Origin: Chitinophaga lutea
GTDB taxonomy: Bacteria > Bacteroidota > Bacteroidia > Chitinophagales > Chitinophagaceae
NCBI RefSeq assembly: GCF_003813775.1
Contig: NZ_RPDH01000001.1
Span: 1,178,001 to 1,242,000 of the forward strand
Length of the DNA: 64,000 nucleotides
Direction: 5' to 3'
Shown here: piece by piece, positions 24,630 through 33,089 of the stretch
Numbering within the stretch: position 1 is the stretch's first letter
How the letters are laid out: each line of letters begins with the position of its first letter
Program-made: the position numbers and the translations under genes
The notes under the pieces: generated by a model
The model's database searches: none
The model's input: the letters and a program-made list of their open reading frames with translations, nothing else
Told to the model about the DNA's origin: nothing

Positions 24630-27029
24630 CTAATTACGCAGCGGTTTACCTGTTTTTATGACGCTTTGCAGCCTTTCCAGCGTTTTACGCTCTCCGCAAA
24701 GGCTGAGGAAAGCCTCCCTTTCGAGGTCGAGCAGGTATTGTTCACTCACCAGGGTAGGTTCGCTCAGGTCGCCGCCACACATTACGTAGGCCAGCTTCTG
24801 GGCTATTTTGGCGTCGTGCTCGGAGATGTAGTTCCCGAATTTCATCCCGTTCACGCCGGCCAGCATGGCCCCGAGGGCGGAACGGCCCATCACCTTGATG
24901 TCTGTCCGTTCGATGGGGCGGGTATACCCTTCGTTGGCCAGCTCGATGGCTTTTTCCTTGGCGTCGGCGATCACGCGGCTCTGGTTATAGCTGATATCGT
25001 CCACACCCGGCCGCAGGATGCCCAGCTCGAACCCTTCCTGCGCGGAAGTGGATACTTTGGCCTGTGCGATGGTGAGGTATTTTTCCTGGAGGATGGGCAT
25101 TTCGATGCGGCCTTCTTCGTATTCGTCGGAAGCGCGCAGCGTCAGTTCCTTGGTGCCGCCCCCGCCGGGGATGAGGCCCACGCCGAGCTCCACCAGGCCG
25201 ATATAGGTTTCGGCCGCGGCCTGCACCTTGTCTGCATGCAGGCTCATTTCGCAACCGCCGCCCAGCGTCAGCGCGTGTGGCGCCACGATCACGGGAATGG
25301 AGGAATAACGGATGCGCATGGTGCTGCGCTGGAACAGCCGGATGGCCATGTCCAGCTCGTCGTATTCCTGCTCGGCCGCCAGCATGAAGATCATGGCCAC
25401 GTTGGCGCCGGCGGAAAAGTTGGCCCCGTCGTTGCCGATCACCAGCCCGCGGAAGTCTTTCTCCGCCAGGTCGATGGCTTTGTGCAGCCCTTCGAGCACC
25501 TCGCCGCCGATGGAATTCATTTTCGTTTTCCAGTCGAGGCCGAGAATGCCGTCGCCGAGATCATATACGTTGGCGGCGCTGTTTTTCCAGATAATATTGC
25601 TGCTGTAGTTTTCGAGGATGATGAAGCTGTCCGCGCCGGGCACGGGCTTGTAGGCCTTCGTGGCCAGGTCGTAATAAAACTTCTTCCCGTTCTCCACCTT
25701 GTAGAACTGTTTGACCCCTGCGGCCAGCATTTCGTTCACCCACGGGGCCACGGTGAGGCCTTTATCGGTGATGTTCTTGATGCCGGCTTCCACACCCAGC
25801 AAATCCCAGGTTTCGAACGCGCCGATTTCCCAGCCGAAGCCTGCTTTCATGGCGTCGTCCACCTTGTACAGGTCGTCCGCGATCTCGGGGATACGGTGAG
25901 AGATATACGAAAACAGGCGGGCATGGAAATGCTGGTAGAACTGCCCCGCTTTATCGCCGGAAGCAGCCAGCATTTTGATGCGCTGCTTCAGGTCTTCGAC
26001 GGGTTTGGCAGCTTCCACGCTGGCGAACTTCGCTTTCTGTTTGGGGCCGTACTCCATGGTTTTCAGGTCGAGCGTCAGGATTTCCTTGCCGCCCTCGCCT
26101 TTTGTTTTTTTATAGAAACCCTGCCCGGTCTTATCGCCGAGCCAGTTGTTGTCGACTACTTTCTGCAGGAAGGGCGGGATCTTCATGATGTCGCGCGCTT
26201 CATCCTCCGGACAATTCTCCTCCACACCTTTCGCCACTTTCACCAGCGTATCGATGCCCACCACGTCCGCCGTGCGGAAGGTGGCGGATTTCGGGCGGCC
26301 GATGACAGGGCCGGTGAGCGCATCCACCTCATCTATCCCCAGCTCCATCTGCTGCATGATGTGAAAGATGGCCATGATGGAAAACACACCCACGCGGTTG
26401 GCGATGAAAGCCGGCGTGTCTTTACAGAGCACGGTGGTTTTGCCGAGGATGAGGTCGCCGTAGTGCATGAGGAAGTCCACCACCGCTTGATCGGTGTGCG
26501 GGGTGGGAATGATCTCCAGCAGGCGCAGGTAACGCGGCGGGTTGAAGAAGTGGGTGCCGCAGAAATGTTTTTTGAAATCGTCGCTCCGGCCCTCCGTCAT
26601 CAGGTGGATGGGAATGCCGGACGTATTGGAAGTGATGAGCGTACCGGGTTTGCGGAACTGCTCCACCTGTTCGAACACTTTCTTTTTGATATCGAGGTTT
26701 TCCACCACTACTTCTATCACCCAGTCGCAGTCGGCTATACCTTTCATGTTGTCGGTAAAGTTCCCGGTGGTGATATGTTTGGCGGCGGATTTGGTGTACA
26801 GGGGCGAGGGATTGGATTTGATCGCCGCCTGCAGCGCTTCGTTCACGATCCTGTTGCGCACGGCCGGATGGTCTGTCGTTAATCCTTTGGCTTTTTCCGC
26901 ATCGTTGGGCTCTTTCGGCACAATATCGAGCAATAACACCTTGACGCCTACGCCGGCGAAATGACAGGCTATTCTTGAGCCCATTACACCGGAACCGAGC
27001 ACGGCAACCTTGTTGATCCTTCTTTGCAT
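24630..27029 (-). CDS. 3-hydroxyacyl-CoA dehydrogenase / enoyl-CoA hydratase (FadB/FadN type)
   Basis: 799 residues. The N-terminal half is an NAD-dependent 3-hydroxyacyl-CoA dehydrogenase: GSGVMGSRIACHFAGVGVKVLLLD (Rossmann motif), VIEVVVENLDIKKKVF, SNTSGIPI and GTHFFNPPRYLRLLEIIP. The C-terminal part (about 480-720) is a crotonase-fold hydratase with LVIGNDGANFSAGANV and a GGGCEMSLHAD...VELGVGLIPGGGGTKE block. Dehydrogenase before hydratase is the order of B. subtilis FadN, opposite to E. coli FadB. It acts in beta-oxidation of acyl-CoA. The partner thiolase and acyl-CoA dehydrogenase genes that often sit beside it are not in this window. Confidence 0.92.
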   Translation of the reverse strand: MQRRINKVAVLGSGVMGSRIACHFAGVGVKVLLLDIVPKEPNDAEKAKGLTTDHPAVRNRIVNEALQAAIKSNPSPLYTKSAAKHITTGNFTDNMKGIADCDWVIEVVVENLDIKKKVFEQVEQFRKPGTLITSNTSGIPIHLMTEGRSDDFKKHFCGTHFFNPPRYLRLLEIIPTPHTDQAVVDFLMHYGDLILGKTTVLCKDTPAFIANRVGVFSIMAIFHIMQQMELGIDEVDALTGPVIGRPKSATFRTADVVGIDTLVKVAKGVEENCPEDEARDIMKIPPFLQKVVDNNWLGDKTGQGFYKKTKGEGGKEILTLDLKTMEYGPKQKAKFASVEAAKPVEDLKQRIKMLAASGDKAGQFYQHFHARLFSYISHRIPEIADDLYKVDDAMKAGFGWEIGAFETWDLLGVEAGIKNITDKGLTVAPWVNEMLAAGVKQFYKVENGKKFYYDLATKAYKPVPGADSFIILENYSSNIIWKNSAANVYDLGDGILGLDWKTKMNSIGGEVLEGLHKAIDLAEKDFRGLVIGNDGANFSAGANVAMIFMLAAEQEYDELDMAIRLFQRSTMRIRYSSIPVIVAPHALTLGGGCEMSLHADKVQAAAETYIGLVELGVGLIPGGGGTKELTLRASDEYEEGRIEMPILQEKYLTIAQAKVSTSAQEGFELGILRPGVDDISYNQSRVIADAKEKAIELANEGYTRPIERTDIKVMGRSALGAMLAGVNGMKFGNYISEHDAKIAQKLAYVMCGGDLSEPTLVSEQYLLDLEREAFLSLCGERKTLERLQSVIKTGKPLRN

Positions 27030-27091
27030 AGTTTTTCCAGCTTTTGAGTAATGAATTTAGCATTTTTTGTCGTTGGAAAGCCGGGGGCAAA

Positions 27092-27127
27092 TAAAAAACC
27101 CTGCGATATCCGGAGAATCGCAGGGTT
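27092..27127 (-). terminator. Terminator of metG
   Basis: AACCCTGCGAT (27097-27107) pairs with ATCGCAGGGTT (27117-27127) as an 11-bp perfect stem; on the reverse strand it is followed by TTTTTTAT. It begins 32 bases past the metG stop and precedes the fadN-type gene, which therefore needs its own promoter. Confidence 0.9.
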
Positions 27128-27158
27128 GATGCCGTATAACGATATGTTAAATTGATGA

Positions 27159-29243
27159 TCAGCTGACGCCGCTGCCGGGGGCTACGGCTTCGGAAGGATT
27201 GACGAAGACGAGGCGCCCGTCTTTATCTTCCGCCATCAGTATCATGCCCTGGCTTTCGATGCCGCGCATTTTACGCGGGGCGAGGTTGGCCACCAGTGTG
27301 ACCTGTTTGCCTACAATGACATCAGGCGCATAGTGCATGGCGATGCCGCTCACCACGGTGCGCTGCTCGTCGCCGAGGTCTACCGTCAGTTTCAGCAGTT
27401 TGTCCGCCTTCTCTACTTTTTCGGCCTGTGTGATGGTGCCTACGCGCAGTTCCAGTTTGGCGAAATCGTCGTACTGGATCTCGGCTTTCTTTTCTTTCAC
27501 GGGCGCGGCCGGTGTGGCAGCGGCCTGCTGTGCGGCGGCCGACTGTTTAAGGCCGGCATGCAACTTATCTACCTGGGCTTTCACCTGCTCGTCTTCCACC
27601 TTTTTGAACAGCAGTTCGGGCGCACGCAGGGAATACCCCACGCTCACGAGTTTCATGCTGCCGGCGTTCTCCCACTCCAGCATCCGGTCTACCACCTTCA
27701 GCATGTGGCAGATCTTCTGCGCCGTGAACGGCAGGAAGGGATTGATGAAGATGGCGAGGTTGGCGGTGAGCTGCAGGCACACGTGCAGGCAGTTGTCGAT
27801 CACCTGCTGGTTCTGCGCCTGCAGTTCGGGTGTTTTGGCCAGTATCCAGGGCTGTTTTTCCTGTAAATAACGGTTGCCTTCGCGGGCCACGTTCATCACT
27901 TCTGACAGGGCGTCGCGGAAGCGGAAGTTTTCGATGGACTCGGCGATTTTCACCTTCGCTTCCTGCAGCATGGCGAAAATGGCGTCGTCGGCCGCATCTT
28001 TGGCGGCGGCGTGCATGGGCGGCACCTTCCCACCGCAGAGCTTGTGCATCAGCACCATGGTGCGGTTCACGAAGTTGCCGAAAATAGCCACCAGCTCGTT
28101 GTTATTGCGGTCCTGGAAATCCTTCCAGGTGAAGTCGTTGTCTTTCGTTTCCGGTGCGGTGGAGCAGAGCACGTACCGCAGCACGTCCTGCTGGTCGGGG
28201 AAATCCTTCACGTAGTCGTGCACCCACACGGCCCAGTTGCGGGAGGTGGACACTTTTTCGCCTTCGATGTTGAGAAATTCGTTGGCCGGCACATTGTCTG
28301 GCACCACAAACCCGCCGTGCGCCTTGAGCATGGCCGGGAAAATGATGCAGTGGAACACGATGTTGTCTTTCCCGATGAAATGGATCAGGCGCGTATCGTC
28401 CTTGCACCAGTAATCGGCCCATTGGTCGGTCAGTTCCTTGGTGGCGGAAATGTACCCGATGGGGGCGTCGAACCACACGTAGAGCACCTTGCCTTCCGCG
28501 TCTTTCAGCGGCACCTTGATGCCCCAGTTGCTGTCGCGGGTCATGGCGCGGCTTTGCAGCCCGTTGTCGAGCCAGCTTTTGCACTGGCCGTACACGTTAT
28601 TTTTCCACTCTTTGTGGTCTTCAATGATGTATTGTTTCAGCCAGGGCTCATAATTTTGGAGCGGCATGTACCAGTGTTTGGTGGTACGTTTCACGGGCAC
28701 CGCGTCGCTGAGGGCGGAACGGGGGTTGATGAGCTCGTCAGGGCTGAGGGAGCTGCCGCAGCGTTCGCACTGGTCGCCATAAGCTTTATCGTTCCCGCAT
28801 TTGGGGCAGGTACCGATGATGTAGCGGTCGGCCAGGAACACCTGTTTCACTTCATCGAAATATTGTTCGGACTCCTTCTCTTCGAAAACCCCGTCGTCGT
28901 AGAGTTTTTTAAAGAAGTCGGCAGCCGTCTGATGATGGATCTGGCGCGAGGTGCGTGAAAATATGTCGAAAGAGATGCCCATGGTATCGAAGCTCTCTTT
29001 GATGATCTTGTAATATTTGTCTACCACGTCCTGCGGGTTCACGCCTTCCTGCATCGCCTTGATGGTGATGGGAACGCCGTGTTCGTCCGTACCGCATACA
29101 AATTTTACATCTGTTTTCCGGGCTCTCAGATACCGTACGTAAATATCCGAAGGCAGGTAGCACCCGGCCAGGTGGCCGATGTGCACGGGACCGTTTGCAT
29201 AGGGAAGCGCCGCGGTTACCAGATATCTGTTAAATTGCTTCAT
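27159..29243 (-). CDS. metG: Methionyl-tRNA synthetase
   Basis: 694 residues, the long form. It charges tRNA-Met. The class I signature HIGH is at 21-24; the second signature is KVSTS (about 329-333), a variant of KMSKS. A zinc knuckle with [18 protein letters not shown] lies at about 145-165. After the anticodon-binding helical domain comes an Ala/Pro linker and a C-terminal tRNA-binding (OB-fold) domain (about 590-694) with [14 protein letters not shown], as in E. coli MetG, which favours dimerisation and tRNA binding. It is transcribed alone and ends in the hairpin at 27097. Confidence 0.97.
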   Translation of the reverse strand: MKQFNRYLVTAALPYANGPVHIGHLAGCYLPSDIYVRYLRARKTDVKFVCGTDEHGVPITIKAMQEGVNPQDVVDKYYKIIKESFDTMGISFDIFSRTSRQIHHQTAADFFKKLYDDGVFEEKESEQYFDEVKQVFLADRYIIGTCPKCGNDKAYGDQCERCGSSLSPDELINPRSALSDAVPVKRTTKHWYMPLQNYEPWLKQYIIEDHKEWKNNVYGQCKSWLDNGLQSRAMTRDSNWGIKVPLKDAEGKVLYVWFDAPIGYISATKELTDQWADYWCKDDTRLIHFIGKDNIVFHCIIFPAMLKAHGGFVVPDNVPANEFLNIEGEKVSTSRNWAVWVHDYVKDFPDQQDVLRYVLCSTAPETKDNDFTWKDFQDRNNNELVAIFGNFVNRTMVLMHKLCGGKVPPMHAAAKDAADDAIFAMLQEAKVKIAESIENFRFRDALSEVMNVAREGNRYLQEKQPWILAKTPELQAQNQQVIDNCLHVCLQLTANLAIFINPFLPFTAQKICHMLKVVDRMLEWENAGSMKLVSVGYSLRAPELLFKKVEDEQVKAQVDKLHAGLKQSAAAQQAAATPAAPVKEKKAEIQYDDFAKLELRVGTITQAEKVEKADKLLKLTVDLGDEQRTVVSGIAMHYAPDVIVGKQVTLVANLAPRKMRGIESQGMILMAEDKDGRLVFVNPSEAVAPGSGVS

Positions 29244-29268
29244 CAGTTTTGATTCGTCTTTTTGGTTC

Positions 29269-29291
29269 CCGGCGGCTCATGACGCCGCCGG
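29269..29291. promoter_or_regulatory. GC-rich hairpin in the metG leader
   Basis: CCGGCGGC (29269-29276) pairs with GCCGCCGG (29284-29291) around TCATGAC. It sits 26-48 bases upstream of the metG ATG on the reverse strand in an otherwise AT-rich leader, so it could affect metG expression. No T-box features are seen, and none are expected in this phylum. Confidence 0.3.
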
Positions 29292-29337
29292 CCTATTAAA
29301 AAATTAAAATTGTGGCAATATCATTTATTTTGTGCGC

Positions 29338-29363
29338 CGGGTAAAGTACCCGTTCTATATTTG
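29338..29363 (+). promoter_or_regulatory. Candidate promoter element and operator before the LD-carboxypeptidase gene
   Basis: TATATTTG (29356-29363) matches TAnnTTTG exactly, with TTTG at 29329-29332 but a 23-nt spacing, longer than usual. Immediately upstream the inverted repeat CGGGTA-AAG-TACCCG (29338-29352) fills the spacer, a typical repressor position. Predicted +1 is near 29368, 32 bases before the ATG. Confidence 0.35.
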
Positions 29364-29399
29364 ATATTAATCAGCAAAGGTAAACTAAAGCTCTGTAGA

Positions 29400-30311
29400 A
29401 TGATCAAAATTCCGCCGTACCTGAAAAAAGGCGACCTGATAGGCATCACCTGCCCCAGCAGTAAAATGGAACTCAGCGCGGCCGAGTATGCGGCCGGTGT
29501 AATCGAATCGTGGGGTTTCCGGGTGCACCTGGGCATTACGGTGGGTACCAGTTTTCACAACTTTTCCGCCCCGGACGAGCTGCGGCTGGAGGAATTGCAG
29601 GATATGATGGACCACCCGGACATCAAGGCCATCATTTTCGGCCGCGGGGGCTACGGGATGATCTGTATCCTCGACCGTATCGATTTCAGCCGTTTCCGCA
29701 AGCACCCCAAATGGCTGTGCGGCTACAGCGACATCACCGCACTGCACGCCCATCTGCAGCAGCGGCATAAAATCGCCAGCATCCACTCCACCATGTGCAG
29801 CGGCATCACCAAAGCCACGGCGGAAAACGTGTATGTGGGCAGCCTCCGCGACGCACTGCTGGGCAAACGCAGCAGCTATAGCTGTAACACCCATCCCATG
29901 AACCGCAACGGCAAAACGAAAGGCGCCCTGGTAGGCGGCAACCTCTCCCTGCTGGCCAACATATCGGGCTCCCGCTCGCAGATCAATACGAAGGGCAAAA
30001 TCCTCGTGCTGGAAGATATCGGGGAGTACCGGTACAATGTGGACCGGATGATGTACAACCTCAAACGCGCCGGCTGGCTTGACGATCTGGCGGGCCTCAT
30101 TGTAGGCTCGTTCACGGATGAGCGCGAAACCGACACGCCCTTCGGCCAGAACGAATATGAGATCATCCGCAACCTCGTGCAGGAATACGATTACCCGGTC
30201 ACCTATGGTTTCCCCGTGGGGCACCAGGAGCAGAACTACGCCCTCAAACTGGGCATGCCGCACGAACTGAAGGTGAGCGATAAGGGTGTGAGCCTGATAG
30301 AATTGAAATAA
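29400..30311 (+). CDS. LD-carboxypeptidase (peptidase family S66)
   Basis: 303 residues from ATG 29400; the frame is open upstream to a TTG at 29310, but family members start at IPPYLKKGDLIGITCPSS. LD-carboxypeptidases cut the terminal D-Ala from tetrapeptides in murein recycling. The N-terminal domain has IIFGRGGYGMICILDRIDF and WLCGYSDITALH, where the serine of GYSD is the nucleophile position; the C-terminal domain has the GALVGGNLSLLANISGS block, LEDIGEYRYNVDRM and the closing TYGFPVGHQEQNYAL with the catalytic-dyad histidine region. No signal peptide, so cytoplasmic. It is followed by its own terminator. Confidence 0.93.
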   Translation: MIKIPPYLKKGDLIGITCPSSKMELSAAEYAAGVIESWGFRVHLGITVGTSFHNFSAPDELRLEELQDMMDHPDIKAIIFGRGGYGMICILDRIDFSRFRKHPKWLCGYSDITALHAHLQQRHKIASIHSTMCSGITKATAENVYVGSLRDALLGKRSSYSCNTHPMNRNGKTKGALVGGNLSLLANISGSRSQINTKGKILVLEDIGEYRYNVDRMMYNLKRAGWLDDLAGLIVGSFTDERETDTPFGQNEYEIIRNLVQEYDYPVTYGFPVGHQEQNYALKLGMPHELKVSDKGVSLIELK

Positions 30312-30340
30312 TCACAGCACAAACGAATTGGAATAAACAC

Positions 30341-30364
30341 AAAGGCCGGCCATCCGGCCTTTTT
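30341..30364 (+). terminator. Terminator of the LD-carboxypeptidase gene
   Basis: AAAGGCCGG (30341-30349) pairs with CCGGCCTTT (30354-30362) around CCAT and runs into TTTTTC. It starts 30 bases after the stop codon. Confidence 0.9.
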
Positions 30365-30470
30365 CTTTGGCCTGCCGGGTGCAAATCCGGGATTGGCTGC
30401 ACCGGCAGTCTTTTGTCGCACATTATTTCAGGAGATTATCCGGATTCCTTTACCGGACCGAATCCCAGTA

Positions 30471-30655
30471 ATGCGGGTATTCGTGGAGGTCATTATGTTT
30501 TTCCGCCTTTGTGTGACACACCTTATTGCGCCGGCAATTAATGCGGCTTCCCCCGATATGCGGGTATCCGCGGAGGTTATTGTGTTTTCCCGCCTTTGTG
30601 TGACGCACCTCATTGCGCCAGCAGGGAATCGAGCTTTTCCCGGTAATGCGGGTAT
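30471..30655 (-). repeat. Two decayed tandem copies of the 3' end of the hydrolase gene
   Basis: The segment that encodes the C-terminal GGKHNNLREYPHYREKLDSL of the gene at 30610-31428 is repeated twice beyond its stop. The marker ATGCGGGTAT occurs at 30471, 30558 and 30646, spacings 87 and 88. The middle copy still reads GGKHNNLRGYPHI in part, with frame damage; the outer one is more decayed. On the forward strand each unit contains CGCGGAGGTTATTGTG-like and CGCCTTTGTGTGAC-like blocks. The copies are non-coding now and lie in the 3' untranslated region. Confidence 0.75.
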
Positions 30656-31428
30656 TCGCGGAGGTTATTGTGCTTCCCGCCCTTGATGGTCACAAACTCA
30701 TCGCCTTTTTTGAGCAGCGTATCCAGTTTTTTCCCGGATGCATAGGGCACCGTTTCGTCTTTGGTGCCGTGAAAAATCGTGACCGGGGCGGAAACTTTGG
30801 GAAGGTATTCGTTGGTGGGCAGATTGAACTCGAGCAGCAGGCTGTACGGGTAGATGGGCGCGGCTTCGGAGGCCACGTCGCTCAGGCTGTAGTAGGGCGT
30901 TTCCAGCAGCAGGCGCTTGCAATCCCGCACGGAGGCCAGTTGGGCGGCGATGCCCGTTCCGAGCGACTTCCCGTAAATCACGATCTGCCATGGCGCGAAC
31001 CGCGTGCGCGCCACTTTGTACATCAGCAGCGCATCTTCGTACATGGCGGCTTCCGTGAGCCGCCCGGTGCTTTTGCCGAACTCCCGGTAATCCATCATCA
31101 GCACATCGTAGCCGTGCCTGGTAAAATCAGGCGCCACTTTGGCGTATCGGTTGATATTGCTGGAGTTGCCGTGAAAGTACAGCACCATGCCGCGCGGGCG
31201 CTCGGCCTTGAACAGCACGGCGCTCAGTTTTACTTTTTTATTGACGGGAATGAGCAGCTCCTGGAAAGGGATGTCGAATTTGTACTGGTAGTTGGCCGGC
31301 AGCACCTCCGGGTGGAAAATCAGTTTATCCTGCACGAAATACAGCACGATACCCGCGGTAAAATACAGCGCGATGGCCCAGATGGCGATTTTCTTCACAT
31401 ATTTCAGCGTCTTGCTTTTCGGTTCCAT
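30610..31428 (-). CDS. Membrane-anchored alpha/beta hydrolase (copy 1)
   Basis: 272 residues. A basic start (MEPKSKTLKYVKK) precedes a membrane segment (about 14-33); the rest faces the periplasm. The alpha/beta hydrolase elements are VLYFHGNSSNINRYAKVAPDF (HGN oxyanion motif), DVLMMDYREFGKSTG and VIYGKSLGTGIAAQLAS, with Ser in GKSLG as nucleophile; VTIFHGTKDETVPY carries the acid Asp and GGKHNNL the His. This matches the FrsA-like/BEM46 group. It is a paralogue of the next gene, starts 10 bases after it, and has decayed copies of its 3' end downstream. Substrate unknown. Confidence 0.88.
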   Translation of the reverse strand: MEPKSKTLKYVKKIAIWAIALYFTAGIVLYFVQDKLIFHPEVLPANYQYKFDIPFQELLIPVNKKVKLSAVLFKAERPRGMVLYFHGNSSNINRYAKVAPDFTRHGYDVLMMDYREFGKSTGRLTEAAMYEDALLMYKVARTRFAPWQIVIYGKSLGTGIAAQLASVRDCKRLLLETPYYSLSDVASEAAPIYPYSLLLEFNLPTNEYLPKVSAPVTIFHGTKDETVPYASGKKLDTLLKKGDEFVTIKGGKHNNLREYPHYREKLDSLLAQ

Positions 31429-31437
31429 ATGACTGTT

Positions 31438-32226
31438 TTATTCCTGCAGGATGTCCCTGATGAATGCATGATATTCCGGAAAGGATGGCAGGTTGTTATG
31501 CCTGCCGCCCGTGATGCGGATGAGTGTGATCCTCCGCGGATTGAGCGCCTGCAAATGTTCGCTGTGCCGGATGGGGATAAGCCGGTCTTTGGTGCCGTGC
31601 AGGATGTACGTATGGCATTGCACTTTCCTGATCCACAAATCCGTCCGCAGGTGATAGCGCAGCACCCAGCGCAGCGGTAAAATAGGCAAAAAACGTTTCA
31701 CCACGCGGGCAAAACTGTAATACGGCGCGTCCAGTATCAGGTAGCGGGGATGATTGTCGCTGGCCAGTTTGGCGGCGAACCCGCTGCCGATGCTGCGGCC
31801 GTACACGAGTATATGGTTTTCCGGGTGCACGGCGGTGAGGGAGTCGTACACGAACTGCGCGTCGTGCATGAGCTGCGACTCGCTGCGTTTGCCCGTGCTT
31901 TTCCCGAAACCGCGGTAGTCGATCATCACCACCTCGTAGCCGTAGCGGGTAAAGTCCCTGGCGAACTTGCCCCAGCCCTTGATGCTGCGGGTATTGCCGT
32001 GGAAATACAGCAAAATGCCCTTGGGCTCCGCCACCGTAAAATGAAGGCCGTTGATGCGCACGCCCGGCGCCGGTTCGAAGAACAGTTCGCTGAAAGGCTG
32101 GTCGTACCGGAACACAAAATCCGCCCGCAGCTTCTCCGGCTTGAAAATGAACCGTTCCTGGATAAAATACACCAGGAGCAGCAGCAAGAGGTAACCGGCA
32201 ATGATGTATATGATCGTTGGGGACAT
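31438..32226 (-). CDS. Membrane-anchored alpha/beta hydrolase (copy 2)
   Basis: 262 residues with an N-terminal membrane segment (about 4-21, IIYIIAGYLLLLLLVYFI). Catalytic elements parallel the other copy: LLYFHGNTRSIKGWGKFARDF, EVVMIDYRGFGKSTGKRSE, LVYGRSIGSGFAAKLAS (Ser in GRSIG), TYILHGTKDRLIPI and GGRHNNL. The two proteins share layout throughout, so this is a tandem gene duplication that has diverged. It starts two bases after the stop of the E1-like gene at 32229 and so is translated in the same operon. Confidence 0.88.
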   Translation of the reverse strand: MSPTIIYIIAGYLLLLLLVYFIQERFIFKPEKLRADFVFRYDQPFSELFFEPAPGVRINGLHFTVAEPKGILLYFHGNTRSIKGWGKFARDFTRYGYEVVMIDYRGFGKSTGKRSESQLMHDAQFVYDSLTAVHPENHILVYGRSIGSGFAAKLASDNHPRYLILDAPYYSFARVVKRFLPILPLRWVLRYHLRTDLWIRKVQCHTYILHGTKDRLIPIRHSEHLQALNPRRITLIRITGGRHNNLPSFPEYHAFIRDILQE

Positions 32227-32228
32227 GT

Positions 32229-33056
32229 TTAGTCTTCCACGTCGGGCACCACTTCAAGCCCGTACTCGTCTGCCGTGAGCAGGCCGCGTTCCTTTACGGC
32301 CGCCACGCCCGTGGCATCCAGCGCCAGTTCCGTTTTTTCGAACTGCTGGTGCAGGTAGTTGAACGAGTGCATTTTTCCCGCGAGGCCCGGCACACCGGCC
32401 AGGTATTTGATCACTTCGTTCACCATCAGCAGGGCCGTAGCGCCATGCGTGGCGCCCATGGCGCCGGCGTCGAAGTTCCGGAACTCGTCCACCTGCAATT
32501 CGTTGCAGCGGTACGAACCGGAGCGGCTGCCATTGTCGAGCAGCATGTTGAAACCGCCCCACCAGGCTACCCAGTTATGCACTTCACCGGTGATGAAAGG
32601 TTTGTCCTGCAGCAGGCAGGCATCGCTCACCACCAGGTGCGTGGCGCGGTGCTGCGAGCAGTCTATCACGAGGTCGAACCCGCTGATGACCTGCACCGCA
32701 TTATCGGGCCGTACCTGTAACAGGAACGGGTAATGCTTGTTCCACGGATTGAGGGAAAACAGCCGGCTGGCGGCCATTTTGGCTTTATGCTTGCGCAGGT
32801 CCTGCATGTTGAAAAGCGGCTGGCGGTGGAGGTCTTCTTCCAGTATCACACCGTAGTCCGCGATGCCGATCACCCCTACTCCGGCGGCGCTGAGGTATTG
32901 GATGAGGGGACTGCCCAGCCCGCCCGCGCCGATCACGAGGATGCGCGCGTTCTTCAGCGTTTCCTGCAGGCCGGCGCCCATGCCCGGCACGGCGATGGGG
33001 TGTTTATATCGTTCCAGTTCTTTTTCTGAGAGCATGTATGGTAGCTGTTGATTCAT
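32229..33056 (-). CDS. E1-like ThiF/MoeB/HesA-family protein lacking the usual cysteines
   Basis: 275 residues. The adenylating fold is clear: ARILVIGAGGLGSPLIQYLSAAGVGVIGIADYG (nucleotide-binding glycine loop and the Asp), then EEDLHRQPLF where MoeB/ThiF have N-L-x-R-Q (Asn replaced by Asp, Arg-Gln kept), HKAKMAASRLFSLNP with the conserved Lys, and DLVIDCSQHRATHLVVSDACLLQDKPFITGEV. The two CxxC zinc pairs and the catalytic cysteine loop of MoeB are not found. It could still activate a small sulfur-carrier C-terminus, but no carrier, rhodanese or thiamine/molybdopterin gene is near. It leads an operon with the two hydrolases. Confidence 0.82.
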   Translation of the reverse strand: MNQQLPYMLSEKELERYKHPIAVPGMGAGLQETLKNARILVIGAGGLGSPLIQYLSAAGVGVIGIADYGVILEEDLHRQPLFNMQDLRKHKAKMAASRLFSLNPWNKHYPFLLQVRPDNAVQVISGFDLVIDCSQHRATHLVVSDACLLQDKPFITGEVHNWVAWWGGFNMLLDNGSRSGSYRCNELQVDEFRNFDAGAMGATHGATALLMVNEVIKYLAGVPGLAGKMHSFNYLHQQFEKTELALDATGVAAVKERGLLTADEYGLEVVPDVED

Positions 33057-33089
33057 GAATGAACCACAAAGATAGGTAGAAAGCGGTTT

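Noticed and set aside
26422..27090. Possible second gene over the N-terminus of the beta-oxidation gene
   Set aside because: The overlapping frame has no conserved features, while the main frame has an intact Rossmann motif from its start.
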